A stretch of DNA of 64,000 bases from Dactylosporangium fulvum (GTDB lineage Bacteria; Actinomycetota; Actinomycetes; Mycobacteriales; Micromonosporaceae). Below are positions 53,931 through 63,558 of the stretch, one piece after another. The notes under the pieces were generated by a model. That model saw only the letters and a list, made by a program, of their open reading frames with translations. It ran no database searches and was not told the DNA's origin. The stretch spans positions 4,426,501 to 4,490,500 of the forward strand of contig NZ_CP073720.1 of NCBI RefSeq assembly GCF_025137375.1. Direction: 5' to 3'. The position numbers were made by a program, and so were the translations under genes. Every line of letters starts with the position of its first letter. Positions within the stretch are counted from its first letter, which is position 1.

Positions 53931-54993
53931 CAGTCTTGTCTTCTGGCGTTCGGACGTCTGCCTGGTCCGCGGATCGCGGCTCCAGCAGGACTTTGGCTGC
54001 TGGATGGCCGTCGAGGAGCCGCTCGTACCAGGCTTGGCCGTCAGCGAGCGGTGCCCGCACGACCTCGCCACGGAAGCGCAGGTGTCCCCGTCCGAGCGAC
54101 TCGACTGCCTCGCTGAAGTCTGCCGGTGTGTACGCAAAACTGCCGGTGCACGTCACTTCCCGGCGAATCAGATCACGCCACGGCAGTACGCTGTCCGCGT
54201 CGTGAAGCCCGACGAAACACGCATCGCCGCCGGGTCGCGTCAGGGTGGCGGCGAGCAGCCGCATGGAGCTCGATCCGACGGCGTCGAAGACGGCGTCGGA
54301 TCCCAGTCCGTCAGTCAGCTCATGCACCTGGCTGGTGAGTTCGGTGGGGATGTGGCTGAGTCGCACCGCCCCGGTGGCCTCGGCCGCAGTCGCCCGCGCA
54401 TCGTTGCGCTCGGTGAACCAGAGCGACTCGACACCGTGGGCACGGAGCACCTCGAGAATCAGCAGCCCGATCGGACCGGCACCGAGCACCAGGGCGGAGT
54501 CACCCGGCTCGATCGTCGTCAGCGCGACAGCGTGCAGGGCACACGCGGTGGGCTCGGCAAACACGGTCGCGTTCGGGTCCGCGAGATGGTCGACCACGTG
54601 AACGGAGGCTGCGGGCACGACGACATACTCGGCATTGCAGCCGTCGACGTGCCCGCCGAGCAGCAGTCGTGATTGACAGAGCTGCGGCGACCCGAGCCGG
54701 CAGAGCCGGCAGTGCCCGCACGACCGGAGTGGGTTGGCCGTCACCGTGGCGCCGACGGCGATGACCCCGTCGTTCGGCACGGCTTCCCCCACCGCGGCAA
54801 TCGAGCCGAGAAACTCATGGCCGAACACCAGACCGGGGTGTCGCAGGCCGTCGGTTCCCTTGAATCCGGCGAGCTCGGAGCCGCAGATACCTGCTGCCGT
54901 CACCCGTACCAGCACCTCGTGTGGACCCGGGTCGGGAGTCGGCCGCTCCTTGAGGGCGAACCGGTGTACCCGGTCCAAGACCAGTGCTCTCAC
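53920..54993 (-). CDS. zinc-dependent medium-chain alcohol/polyol dehydrogenase
   Basis: The protein has 357 residues from the GTG at 54993, which has AGGAG 6 nt upstream. Catalytic zinc ligands C37 (GICGSE) and H59-E60 (FGHEF) and the four structural-zinc Cys (CGHCRLCRLGSPQLC) are intact. The Rossmann motif is VLGAGPIGLLILEVL. It belongs to the sorbitol/threonine dehydrogenase group, oxidising a secondary alcohol with NAD(P). It is coupled with the deacylase gene and 30 bp after the glycosidase gene, so it probably acts on a sugar or sugar acid made in the same locus. Confidence 0.92.
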   Translation of the reverse strand: MRALVLDRVHRFALKERPTPDPGPHEVLVRVTAAGICGSELAGFKGTDGLRHPGLVFGHEFLGSIAAVGEAVPNDGVIAVGATVTANPLRSCGHCRLCRLGSPQLCQSRLLLGGHVDGCNAEYVVVPAASVHVVDHLADPNATVFAEPTACALHAVALTTIEPGDSALVLGAGPIGLLILEVLRAHGVESLWFTERNDARATAAEATGAVRLSHIPTELTSQVHELTDGLGSDAVFDAVGSSSMRLLAATLTRPGGDACFVGLHDADSVLPWRDLIRREVTCTGSFAYTPADFSEAVESLGRGHLRFRGEVVRAPLADGQAWYERLLDGHPAAKVLLEPRSADQADVRTPEDKTDEV

Positions 54994-55023
54994 CTGTACT
55001 CCTATCAATCGCTGATCGGGTGG

Positions 55024-57636
55024 CTAGTAGTACACGCGTGCACGGATGTCGCCGCCGGCATCGGGCTCCAGCGTGAGGGTCTCCGTGGCCGCGTCGTAGC
55101 GACCGGACGACACCGAGCGCGCACGGCGTCCTGAATGGTGCGGGATGCGCACCTGGACCTCGCGCGGCGCACGCTGAGGATCGAGATGGACTGAGATGTC
55201 GAGGAAGCTGCCGCCCGAGTGGACCTGGATCGTCGCGGCCAGTGGCCCGAAATAGCTGCGGACACCATTGAGCCTGATCCGCTGGCCGGGAGCCAGCCAG
55301 GCTCGCGGTGCGCCCGGGAGGAGCCGGAGCCGGTCGCCGTCCTCAAGATAGAGCATCCACCGCGTCTGCATGAGGAACCACGCCTCCTCATGGGTCTTGT
55401 GCGGGCTGGCGTGAAAGTAGTGCTCCCAGAACGAGTACGTTTCCGGATCGGCGAGGGTTGCGAAGGTTGTGTAGTAGGACCGCAGGAAGGCGTTGACCTC
55501 GCCACGACGCAGATGGATCAGCGGATGCGGGCTGTAGTACGGCTGGCTCAATGCGGTGTTGTCCTCGTGGAGGATCTCCGCGGCGTACGCCAGCAGTTCG
55601 GTGGTGAGCTGCTCGGACGGGTCGAGGACCTCCTGCAGAACCAGCCACAACGGGCCGTTCAGCGAGTCGCGCGCGAAGAAGGTGCCGTGGGTGTACCACT
55701 TCGATGTGTCCCGGCGGAGCGCTAGCGGCCCGCCGTGACCGTGCCACGGCGGCGCGGTACGGACCCAGGTTCCGTCACCGAGCGGCACCAGAGGTGAATG
55801 CGCGACCGCATCGGCGAACGCGGCTCGCACGTCGGCCTTGAGTTCCTCACTCGCTGCACGCCACCGGCCGGCGCGGTCGACGTCGACCGCGTCAGCGATC
55901 TCGGCGGCGCGAGACAGACCGAGAACGGCGTATCCGTTGAGCATGAACGACGCGAATGGATCCTCGGGATCGGACGTCTTGCCGACCAGGAGACCGTACG
56001 GCACACCGGTCTCGCGCGACTGTTCCCGGTTGCGAAGGATGTAGCCGACGGCCCGGTCGATCTGTGGCAGGACCGTGGCGGCCCAGGCGAGGTCGCGTGT
56101 GTAGCGGAAGTGCTCGCCCAACGACCACAGGGTCGCCTCGGTCTCCAGCATGTAGCCGCCGAAGTTCTGCATGAAGCCGTCATCGTGCTGCTTGTCCAGG
56201 AAATAGCGCAGTGACCGCTCCGCCAGGTCTGGGCGGCCGGCCGAGTCGAAGTACTGGATGATCGGTGCGCTCTCGGAGCCGATCGGGGCGTAGATTCCGA
56301 TTGTCGGTGCGAGCGTCTGGTCGGGGTCCTCCCCGTAGGTCACGAGGTCGAGGTGCAGCAGTCCTGCGGCGACCATCTCGGTGATCCGGCGTTCGGGCAC
56401 CTCGATCGTGGCGGCGGTCGAGAGCTTGTTCATCCAGAAGGCCTCGACATCGGCGAGGACGCCGTCGAACTCACGGTCGCGCAGGGCAGACGCTCGCGGC
56501 AGGGGAATCGGCCGGTGCGGCAGCCGGATGTCGAGCGTGGTCGACGAGCCCGGCTGCAGTAGCGATGCGACTTCCTCGGTGTGCAGCGGCCGATCGTCCA
56601 GCGTCGCCGTGTAGGCGACGCGCCCCGAGCCGAAGACCAACGCGCCGGCCAATGGGTCCAGGCCGCTGTCCAGCGGCTTGTCGATCGGTGTATCGGCGCC
56701 GGCCCGATGCGGCTCGGGTGCCTTCATGAAGGCGTATCGCGGTACCGCCGTGACGTTGGTGGCGTGCATGCGCACGAAGAGGACGAGTTCTTCAGCCGGC
56801 GCGTGGTCCGTCGTGAGCCGATCGAACTCGGCCTGTTGGGCATCGGTGAACATGTGGCCCGCGCTGTGGCCGTCTACGAGTAGGAAGGGCGTGCCGAGAC
56901 TCGTCATGTCGTCGAGCGGCGTCCGCTCGGGAGCCACGAACGCCGTGAGGTCATAGCGGATTCCGCCGTCGTGTCGAGTGACGTCAAGAATGGGCAGGCA
57001 CCCGCCGCGGAGCCGCCGCGTGGTCGAGTCGTGCGGGCCGAGGCCACGACCCATCATGTAGAGGTATCGGACCGGCAGTTCGTCCGACTCGGCGAGCGCC
57101 GTCGCCTCACCGTGCCATTGGGGCGCGATCCAATCCCAGATCCGTTCCGACGCGTTGCCGGAGCCGACACCGTTGAAGCCGAGCGCGAAGAGGCGCATGT
57201 CGCGGCTTAGCCCCAGCCAGGTCGGCGAGTGCAACCGGCGACCGCGGGAGGCCGCCGCGGTGTACGAATGCTCGTCAGCCGCATCGAGAGTCTGGAGGGC
57301 CGAGAGTCCGGATCGGCGTGTCACGTCGGCGGCGATCGCCAGGTAGTCGCGGTCGTCGTCACCGCACGTGATTGCGATGCCCAGGGTCGGCACCAGTACC
57401 GGGTGCTCGCGTGTGACCTGGTCAGCCCACAATGCGAATTCGGTGTCGTCGATGCTGAGCTGGACGAGCTCCGTTGGACGCTCATCCCAGGTCATTGTCA
57501 CCCGGGACCCGCTGAACCGCGTTCCGGCGGACCCTGCAGACCCTGCAGACCCTGTCGAGTGGACTGCCGGACGGGCCTCCGCGCACCGGACGTGCCCGGT
57601 GATCGGCCGTCCGCTGACAAGCGTGAGCGAGAACAC
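55024..57636 (-). CDS. large six-hairpin glycosidase-like protein of unassigned family
   Basis: The protein has 870 residues; GTG start with GGAG 8 nt upstream. No signal peptide is visible, so it appears cytoplasmic. Residues about 1-390 are beta-rich. Residues about 400-740 look like an (alpha/alpha)6 barrel (FLDKQHDDGFMQNFGGYMLETEATLWSLGEHFRYTRDLAWA, KWYTHGTFFARDSLNGPLWL, HEEAWFLMQTRWMLYL) with acidic residues that could catalyse. The C-terminal 100 residues form a beta domain. The general pattern matches rhamnosidase- or trehalase-like clans, but I could not place it in a numbered GH family. A short GSAGSAGSAG stretch near residue 30 comes from a 9-bp DNA repeat. Confidence 0.7.
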   Translation of the reverse strand: MFSLTLVSGRPITGHVRCAEARPAVHSTGSAGSAGSAGTRFSGSRVTMTWDERPTELVQLSIDDTEFALWADQVTREHPVLVPTLGIAITCGDDDRDYLAIAADVTRRSGLSALQTLDAADEHSYTAAASRGRRLHSPTWLGLSRDMRLFALGFNGVGSGNASERIWDWIAPQWHGEATALAESDELPVRYLYMMGRGLGPHDSTTRRLRGGCLPILDVTRHDGGIRYDLTAFVAPERTPLDDMTSLGTPFLLVDGHSAGHMFTDAQQAEFDRLTTDHAPAEELVLFVRMHATNVTAVPRYAFMKAPEPHRAGADTPIDKPLDSGLDPLAGALVFGSGRVAYTATLDDRPLHTEEVASLLQPGSSTTLDIRLPHRPIPLPRASALRDREFDGVLADVEAFWMNKLSTAATIEVPERRITEMVAAGLLHLDLVTYGEDPDQTLAPTIGIYAPIGSESAPIIQYFDSAGRPDLAERSLRYFLDKQHDDGFMQNFGGYMLETEATLWSLGEHFRYTRDLAWAATVLPQIDRAVGYILRNREQSRETGVPYGLLVGKTSDPEDPFASFMLNGYAVLGLSRAAEIADAVDVDRAGRWRAASEELKADVRAAFADAVAHSPLVPLGDGTWVRTAPPWHGHGGPLALRRDTSKWYTHGTFFARDSLNGPLWLVLQEVLDPSEQLTTELLAYAAEILHEDNTALSQPYYSPHPLIHLRRGEVNAFLRSYYTTFATLADPETYSFWEHYFHASPHKTHEEAWFLMQTRWMLYLEDGDRLRLLPGAPRAWLAPGQRIRLNGVRSYFGPLAATIQVHSGGSFLDISVHLDPQRAPREVQVRIPHHSGRRARSVSSGRYDAATETLTLEPDAGGDIRARVYY

Positions 57637-57663
57637 GACAGAGACTCCTCAGAAGACCGGCAG

Positions 57664-58545
57664 CTACTTGAGGCTGCCACTGATCGCAAGACCATCGCGG
57701 ATATGGCGGTTGAAGACGAGAAAGATGATCGTCGTCGGGACGAGCACGACCAGAGAGCCGGCCAGCATGACCGGAAAGTCGGTCGTGTATTGCCCTCTGA
57801 AGTAGGTCAGGCCGACGGTTGGCGTCATCTTCTCGGGCGTGTTGAGATAGATCAACGGGCCCAGCAGATCGTTCCACGACGCGAGGAAATTCAGGATGGC
57901 CAAGATCGCGAGCGGCCCGCGAACCAACGGAAGGTACACACGAAAGATGGTTCCGGGGACGGAGCAGCCGTCGAGCGCGGCGGCTTCGTAGAATTCATGA
58001 GGCACGCTCATCAAGTGCTGTCGTAGAAAGAACACCGCGAAGGCGCTACCTGTACAGGCCGGGAGGATGAGCGCCCACGGCGAGTCCACCAAACCGACTG
58101 CCCGGATGATCGTGTACAGCGGGATCAGGGTGACTGTGCTGGGTACGAGCATGGTGAACAACACAACACCGAACAGTGGTTCCCGCCCGGCAAATCGAAG
58201 CTTGGCGAAGCAGAACGCGCCGACCAGGCTGGCCACGAGTCCACCGAAGGTCCCGAGTACGGCGATGAGAAGCCCGTTCAGGATCATTCTCCCCATGGGA
58301 ATTTCCTCGAATACCCTGACGTAGTTCGAGAGGGTGAACTCGGTCGGCATCACCGACGTGGAGCTGACGTAGTCGGCATTAGTCCGTAGCGATGTGAGGG
58401 CGGCGACGAGGAACGGCCCGAGAATGATCACGACGGCCACAGAGAGAACGACGTACTCCCAGCCACGGACGCGACGGCCGGTGCGGTTGCGGCGAGCCTC
58501 CCGCCCAGGCGTCGCGTCGGGACGCCGATCCGGCTCAACGTTCAT
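57664..58545 (-). CDS. carbohydrate ABC transporter permease (CUT1, MalG-like)
   Basis: The protein has 293 residues. After a charged N terminus, six helices and the MalG-type EAA loop (EAAALDGCSVPGTIFRVYLPLVRGPL) are visible, and the ending is AISGSLK. It forms the sugar-import pore with the upstream MalF-like gene, overlapping it by 11 bp. No ATPase gene is present; CUT1 systems in actinobacteria commonly share the MsiK ATPase. Confidence 0.93.
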   Translation of the reverse strand: MNVEPDRRPDATPGREARRNRTGRRVRGWEYVVLSVAVVIILGPFLVAALTSLRTNADYVSSTSVMPTEFTLSNYVRVFEEIPMGRMILNGLLIAVLGTFGGLVASLVGAFCFAKLRFAGREPLFGVVLFTMLVPSTVTLIPLYTIIRAVGLVDSPWALILPACTGSAFAVFFLRQHLMSVPHEFYEAAALDGCSVPGTIFRVYLPLVRGPLAILAILNFLASWNDLLGPLIYLNTPEKMTPTVGLTYFRGQYTTDFPVMLAGSLVVLVPTTIIFLVFNRHIRDGLAISGSLK

Positions 58546-59437
58546 AGGTCACCCACTTACGCTGGAACCACAGCTGAGCACATGTGGCCGCCAGAAGGAT
58601 CAGGATCAGGAAGGCTGACAGCGCCGCCGAATAACCCATCTCGAAGCCGGTGAACGCGCGCTCGTAGATGTAGCTCGTGATGGTCAAGGTCGAATCCATC
58701 GGACCGGCCAGGATGAAGACCTCACCGAAGGTCTGCAGTGACGTGATGATTCCCGTGACGACGACGAAGAACGTTGTCGGGGTCAGCAGCGGGAAGGTGA
58801 TGGACCAGAACTGGCGCCATGCCGACGCGCCGTCGAGCCGGCTGGCCTCGTAGTACTCGGTGGGGATCGACTGCAGGCCGGCGAGGAACAGCAGCGCGAC
58901 GTACCCGACGCCACCCCAAATGATCATCACGTTGACCGATGTCAGGGCATGGTCGGGCGACATCCACTTCACCGCGTCGAACCCCAGGGCACTGAGCCAC
59001 GAGTTGAACAGACCGTTCGGGTCGTACAGGTAGACCCACAGGAAGGCGACGGCGACGACGGAGCAGCTGGTGGGGAAGAACAAGGCGAGGCGGAAGAAGC
59101 TACTCAGGCGGCGGATGCGCGAGAGCAGGATCGCCAGCCCCAGACCGATCGCCACCTTCCCCGGGACCGTCACCGCCACGATCTGGAGCGTGTTGCGAAG
59201 CGCCTTCCAGAACCGGTCGTCGTCCAGGATCTCGGCGAAGTTCTCGGTGCCGACCCACGTCGAGCTGGAGATGAGGTCCCAGTCCGTGAATCCGAGCGTC
59301 AGCCCGTACACGGCCGAGAAATAGACCAGTACGAGACCCACCGTGACCGGCAGCAGCAGGACGGGCAACCACGGTGCGGCGCCCGGTGTCACCCGCCGGG
59401 CGCCGCGCACCCGACGGGTCTGCGACAACGGGGCCAT
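58535..59437 (-). CDS. carbohydrate ABC transporter permease (CUT1, MalF-like)
   Basis: The protein has 300 residues, six helices and EAA loop EASRLDGASAWRQFWSITFPLLTPTTF. Its ATG overlaps the binding-protein stop by 1 nt (TAATG). It is a partner of the MalG-like permease in uptake of an oligosaccharide or sugar derivative. Confidence 0.93.
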   Translation of the reverse strand: MAPLSQTRRVRGARRVTPGAAPWLPVLLLPVTVGLVLVYFSAVYGLTLGFTDWDLISSSTWVGTENFAEILDDDRFWKALRNTLQIVAVTVPGKVAIGLGLAILLSRIRRLSSFFRLALFFPTSCSVVAVAFLWVYLYDPNGLFNSWLSALGFDAVKWMSPDHALTSVNVMIIWGGVGYVALLFLAGLQSIPTEYYEASRLDGASAWRQFWSITFPLLTPTTFFVVVTGIITSLQTFGEVFILAGPMDSTLTITSYIYERAFTGFEMGYSAALSAFLILILLAATCAQLWFQRKWVTYER

Positions 59438-60720
59438 TACTTCGTTTTGTCCAGCGCGGACTGGACCTTGACGTTGAGGTCGTTCAGGATGCCGGGGATG
59501 TCGGAACCAGGATTGGACATGATGGCGTAGTTCGCATCGCCCTCAAGCTTCTCAAGCTCCGCGAACGCCGGCACGAACGTCCAGCCGGTGCCGTTCTCCG
59601 TCGCCTCGTCGATGAAGTACTCGTAGTGCGCCGGCTTCAGCTTGGCCTCGGACTCGATGCGCTGGGGGTCCTTGAGGTAGTCGTTGAGGACCGGCGCGCC
59701 GGTAGCCGCTATGAGCGTCTGCGCCTCCCGTTGGAAGACGGCGTACCGGACGAACGCGGTGGCGGTCGCCAGGTTCTTGCTCTTCGCGTAGACAGCGATG
59801 TGGTCCGGGCCGGCATAGTTCTTGGCCTTCTGCTTCCCCTCCGGGTTCGGCAGAATGTCCCAGTCGAACGCGGTGACTCCTTTGCGGAAGGTCGGGTTGC
59901 TCCAACTGCCGGCGAAGACCATACGCGCCTGTCCACTGGCGAATGGGTCCTTCTGTTTCGACAGCACATCGGGGCCGGGAGAGACCTTGTGCTTGTAGAT
60001 CAGGTCACGGAGGAAGGTCTTGTGGGCGATCATCGCATCAGTGTTGTAGGTGGCGGTCTTGCCGTCGGCCGACACCGGCGACGCGCCGAAGGTGCTGGCG
60101 ATGGCCGTCTCACCTGACACGCCGGGGACGTACAGTCCGAAGGCGTCGTGGGTGGTGAGTTCCTTGGCGGCGGCGACCAGATCGTCCAGCCGCCACGAGT
60201 CCGGTCGCGCGATTCCGGCTTCCTTCATGGCGGTCAGGTTCCCGTACAGTGAGTGCCCGACGAAGCGCCATGGCAGGGCGTACTGCTTTGTGGCGCCGTC
60301 GACCGTCGCCTGCCCGTAGCGGATGAGGGACGCCGGCAGCTTGCCGATGTCGGCGGACACCGCATCGGTCAATGGGGCGAGCAGACCGGATGGTCCCCAG
60401 ACACGCGACTGGAACTGCATGCCCAGCACGTCGGGTGCATTGCCGCTGGCGAACTGGGTGTTGAGCTTGGTGTAGTACTGGTTGTACTCCAGCGGCTCGA
60501 ATTTGACGCTGGCCTTGGGGTGGGCCGCAGTGAAGCCGGCGACGACCTGCTTCCACATGTCGATGTCACTCGACCCGAACCAGATGGAGAAACGGATCTC
60601 ACCGGCGACCTCGCCGTCGGACCCGTTCGATTCAGTCGATGAGTTGTTGCAGGCGCCGAGCACTGCGATTGCCGAGACACCGAGCCCGGCCCCGAGAAAG
60701 GCACGTCGGGTGATTGCCAT
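59437..60720 (-). CDS. sugar-binding lipoprotein of the CUT1 transporter (family 1)
   Basis: The protein has 427 residues; GAGGAG lies upstream of the ATG. The signal combines twin arginines (MAITRRAFLGAG) and a lipobox (VLGAC, C24), so it is a Tat-exported lipoprotein. The mature part shows the family 1 pattern: IRFSIWFGSSDIDMWKQVVAGFTAAHPKASVKFEPLEYNQYYTKLNTQFASGNAPDV. It captures a carbohydrate outside the cell. It lies 29 bp after the PIG-L gene in one transcription unit. Confidence 0.93.
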   Translation of the reverse strand: MAITRRAFLGAGLGVSAIAVLGACNNSSTESNGSDGEVAGEIRFSIWFGSSDIDMWKQVVAGFTAAHPKASVKFEPLEYNQYYTKLNTQFASGNAPDVLGMQFQSRVWGPSGLLAPLTDAVSADIGKLPASLIRYGQATVDGATKQYALPWRFVGHSLYGNLTAMKEAGIARPDSWRLDDLVAAAKELTTHDAFGLYVPGVSGETAIASTFGASPVSADGKTATYNTDAMIAHKTFLRDLIYKHKVSPGPDVLSKQKDPFASGQARMVFAGSWSNPTFRKGVTAFDWDILPNPEGKQKAKNYAGPDHIAVYAKSKNLATATAFVRYAVFQREAQTLIAATGAPVLNDYLKDPQRIESEAKLKPAHYEYFIDEATENGTGWTFVPAFAELEKLEGDANYAIMSNPGSDIPGILNDLNVKVQSALDKTK

Positions 60721-60749
60721 GGTCGTACTCCTCGTTTGGGTGTGTGGCG

Positions 60750-61460
60750 CTAGACGTGGCCGAGAGGCGGCAGATCGGGACGCGACGGCGGATAGGCCGG
60801 GACCTCGCGGAAGGCCTCCGCGAAGGCGACACCGATCTCGGCACCGCGGGTCGCTGCCTGACCTCTCATGAACTCGATGTAGCTCATGTCGAAGATGTGG
60901 GTGAGCCAGTCCTTCTGGCTGACGTGGGCGCTGAGCATGTCGGCCTTCACATCGATCACGTCGCTGATGTCGACGTGGACGTCGAGGCCCTGCTCGAGCT
61001 GCCCGACGGTGTCCATCGTGTAGAGCTTCGGGATCACGCTCAGCTCCGCGAGTGAGGTCTCGACGAGCCGGACGGCGGCCGGAATCCGCGCGTCAGCCGC
61101 CACCTGACCGGCCACCCGGTGGTCCGGGTGGTAGTCGCCGGTGGAGTGGGCGATCACGATGTCGGGCCGCGCCTGCCGATAGACATCGATGAACCGGGTA
61201 CGCGTTTCGCGATCGTTGAACAGCCACTCGTCCTCGAAGCCCATCCAGATGAGGTCGGCGCCGATGACCTCGCACGCGGCCAGCGACTCCTGATGGCGGA
61301 TCGCCGCGATCTCGGGCCGGCTGAGGGTCGTGGAACCGACGTCACCGTTCGTGGCGATCGCCACCGTGACCCGGTGGCCGGCGCGGGCGTACTTCGCCAG
61401 CGTCCCACCGCAGAGCAGATCGACGTCGTCGGGGTGGGCACCGATGGCCAGGATGTTCAT
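60750..61460 (-). CDS. PIG-L family deacetylase
   Basis: The protein has 236 residues. The zinc-binding AHPDD motif (H9, D11, D12) and HPDH (H111, H114) identify the PIG-L/MshB/LmbE family, which removes N-acetyl groups from N-acetylglucosamine-type sugars. Most actinobacterial members act in mycothiol synthesis or on glycosides. In this catabolic locus it more likely deacetylates an imported N-acetylated sugar. It overlaps the enolase-superfamily gene by 4 bp. Confidence 0.92.
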   Translation of the reverse strand: MNILAIGAHPDDVDLLCGGTLAKYARAGHRVTVAIATNGDVGSTTLSRPEIAAIRHQESLAACEVIGADLIWMGFEDEWLFNDRETRTRFIDVYRQARPDIVIAHSTGDYHPDHRVAGQVAADARIPAAVRLVETSLAELSVIPKLYTMDTVGQLEQGLDVHVDISDVIDVKADMLSAHVSQKDWLTHIFDMSYIEFMRGQAATRGAEIGVAFAEAFREVPAYPPSRPDLPPLGHV

Positions 61461-62677
61461 GCGGCGATCTCCTCGTCGGCTGGTGAGACAACATCGAGGT
61501 CAGGCGTCCGGTAGAGGATCCGCTTCTGGACGCTGATCTCGACCTGTTGCAGGTAGGTCGCGATGGTCCGGCGGTTCGGCGTCACGCCCAGCCCGGGAGC
61601 ATCGGGAATCCGGACGAGACCGTCGCCGTCGACGGGAATGTGCGTGGTCGTCAGGTCGTACGAGACCGGCCTGGGGTTGACGGGGTATTCGCACAGCCCC
61701 TCGGCACCGTGCCCGGCGAAGGGCTGGAGCGACGCGCTCAGGGCAAGGTGGGAGGTGAAGGTGTGGTTGAGGAAGGTGCGGCCCTGGGAGAGTGCGGCGT
61801 CGGCGACGTCCTTGGCCTCGGTGATGCCGCCGATCCGTCCGGCATCGATCTGCACGTAGTCCAGACCGGCGTGCGTCATCATCGTGAGCGCCAAGGGGAC
61901 GTTGTGGCACCCCTCGCCCCCGGCCACCGCCACGCCGACCTGCCTCGCCGCGGTGCCGAACTCCCCGTAGGCGTCGAACTCTTCGGCAACGAACGGCTCC
62001 TCGATGAAGCGCACCCGGAAATCGTGCAGCGCCGGGATGCGTGCCCGTGCCTGATCGGGACGGCCGACCCAGGCCATGCCGGCATCGACAAGAAGGTCCA
62101 CATCCGGCCCCAAGCCCTCGCGCGCGGCGGCGAGTTGGTCGACGTCGGCGGAGAGGGAACTCTCTCCGAATCCCATCCACCCGAACTTGACCGCCCGGAA
62201 GCCCATGCCAGCCAGCCGGGTAGCCTCGGCCCGCGTCTCGTCGGGCGTCGCCCCGAACAGGGTGGACGCGTACGGAGTCTTGGGTGACGCGGCGCGGACG
62301 CCGAGGAGTTCGTGGACCGGCACTTCGTATCTGCGGCCGAGCAGGTCGCACAGCGCGATGTTGATGCCCGAGAGCGTGTGTGCTGCCTGGAGCTGGTCGA
62401 ACGAGTTGGCCCGGACGAGCGCGGTGATTCGCCGGACGTCGTCGATGCTGTCGATGGTCTGACCGAGGACGGAGCCAAGAACCGGCTGGCACGCGCTGTG
62501 CGACATCGGTGCGATGAGACTGGCGATGGAGACCAGGGGCGAGGCTTCGCATTCACCCCATCCCTCCCAGCCGCCGGCGCGTACCCGGACGAGCAGAACG
62601 TCTTGGCTCCCGTCGGCGACGTTCTCGACCGTGGGCATCGACAAGTAGTACAAGTCGACACTGTCAATCTTGGTCAC
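61457..62677 (-). CDS. mandelate racemase/muconate lactonizing enzyme family protein
   Basis: The protein has 406 residues; GTG start with AGGAG 6 nt upstream. The enolase-superfamily barrel is complete: base K164 in AVKFGW (the second Lys of the usual KxK is Gly), Mg ligands D198 (LVDAGMAW), E226/E227 (FIEEPF) and E255 (GGEG), D278 (VQIDAGRIGG) and the His in LNHTFTSH (H305). Members of this group dehydrate or racemise sugar acids. The single-Lys motif and general form point to an acid-sugar dehydratase, but the substrate cannot be named. It is the first gene of the long minus-strand operon. Confidence 0.9.
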   Translation of the reverse strand: MTKIDSVDLYYLSMPTVENVADGSQDVLLVRVRAGGWEGWGECEASPLVSIASLIAPMSHSACQPVLGSVLGQTIDSIDDVRRITALVRANSFDQLQAAHTLSGINIALCDLLGRRYEVPVHELLGVRAASPKTPYASTLFGATPDETRAEATRLAGMGFRAVKFGWMGFGESSLSADVDQLAAAREGLGPDVDLLVDAGMAWVGRPDQARARIPALHDFRVRFIEEPFVAEEFDAYGEFGTAARQVGVAVAGGEGCHNVPLALTMMTHAGLDYVQIDAGRIGGITEAKDVADAALSQGRTFLNHTFTSHLALSASLQPFAGHGAEGLCEYPVNPRPVSYDLTTTHIPVDGDGLVRIPDAPGLGVTPNRRTIATYLQQVEISVQKRILYRTPDLDVVSPADEEIAA

Positions 62678-62772
62678 AACGCTCCTAGGTCTGTGGCCTC
62701 ACGTGGCAGTTCGGCATGCCACTAGCCTTGTGCTGGGCAGAAACCTAGGGCCTCGCACGGAACGTTGTCAAT

Positions 62773-62789
62773 CACTTGTATGTTAAGTG
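62773..62789. promoter_or_regulatory. palindromic operator candidate for the FadR-type regulator
   Basis: CACTT-n7-AAGTG lies in the 176-bp divergent region between the enolase-family gene and the GntR gene, about 95 bp from the first start codon. Its size and symmetry fit GntR/FadR binding sites, and it would control both directions. Confidence 0.5.
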
Positions 62790-62853
62790 TCCAGCTGATT
62801 GCCGCCAGCCGCTCGGTAGCGTTTGGAGTGCTTGTCGTACTAGAGTGGGCTGC

Positions 62854-63558
62854 ATGGGCGACAAGGTGACCTCTGACGCGCGTGTTCCGCTGACGAGTGT
62901 CGTGTCTGGGCAGCTACTCCAGTTGCTACGCGATGAGGGTCTGGCGGAAGGCGATTCCATCCCGCCGACCGGTGAGCTGGCTGAGCGGTTCGGTGTCTCG
63001 CGCACCGTGATCCGCGAGTCGCTGGCCGAGCTGACCGGGCGTGGGCTGATCCGCCGGCAGCAAGGGCGCGAAGGCGTCGTCGCGCTCCCCGGCGGCGACC
63101 ATCTGTCCTCGCTGTTCGAGACGCGGGTCAGCTACGACGGGATCTCCTTCGAGCAGCTGCACGACGTCCGGGAGGTGCTGGAGGTGGGGGCGGCTCGCAT
63201 CGCGGCCCGGCATGCGCAACTCCCCGACATCGCTCGGCTCAGTGATCTGCTGCATGCGATGCGGACCGCTACTGACGACAAGCAGATGCTCGCCGTCGAC
63301 CTGGAGTTCCACCGTGCCATCGCGAGCGCAGCCAACCCGCTGTTCGGGCTGATCCTCGACGGCCTCAGTCCGCTGCTGATGAAGTCGCGACTGGCCGTGT
63401 GGCAGTCGTACCTGGCACACGGCGGGGATCTTGAGGCGGCCATCACTCGACACACCGCCCTTCGCGACCGTATCGCCGCGCAGGACGAGGACGGAGCGGC
63501 AGCCGCGATGCGAGACGATTTGCAGGACACCCGGCAGGGACTGGCGGGGATCGAGTGA
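62854..63558 (+). CDS. FadR-type GntR transcriptional regulator
   Basis: The protein has 234 residues from the ATG at 62854. The HTH is LLRDEGLAEGDSIPPTGELAERFGVSRTVIRESLAELTGRGLIRRQQGREG, and the FCD domain carries the metal-binding pattern (DLEFHRAIASAANP and a later His). It is divergent to the sugar locus and co-directional with the SDR that follows. It likely represses the locus until a sugar-acid effector binds. Confidence 0.92.
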   Translation: MGDKVTSDARVPLTSVVSGQLLQLLRDEGLAEGDSIPPTGELAERFGVSRTVIRESLAELTGRGLIRRQQGREGVVALPGGDHLSSLFETRVSYDGISFEQLHDVREVLEVGAARIAARHAQLPDIARLSDLLHAMRTATDDKQMLAVDLEFHRAIASAANPLFGLILDGLSPLLMKSRLAVWQSYLAHGGDLEAAITRHTALRDRIAAQDEDGAAAAMRDDLQDTRQGLAGIE

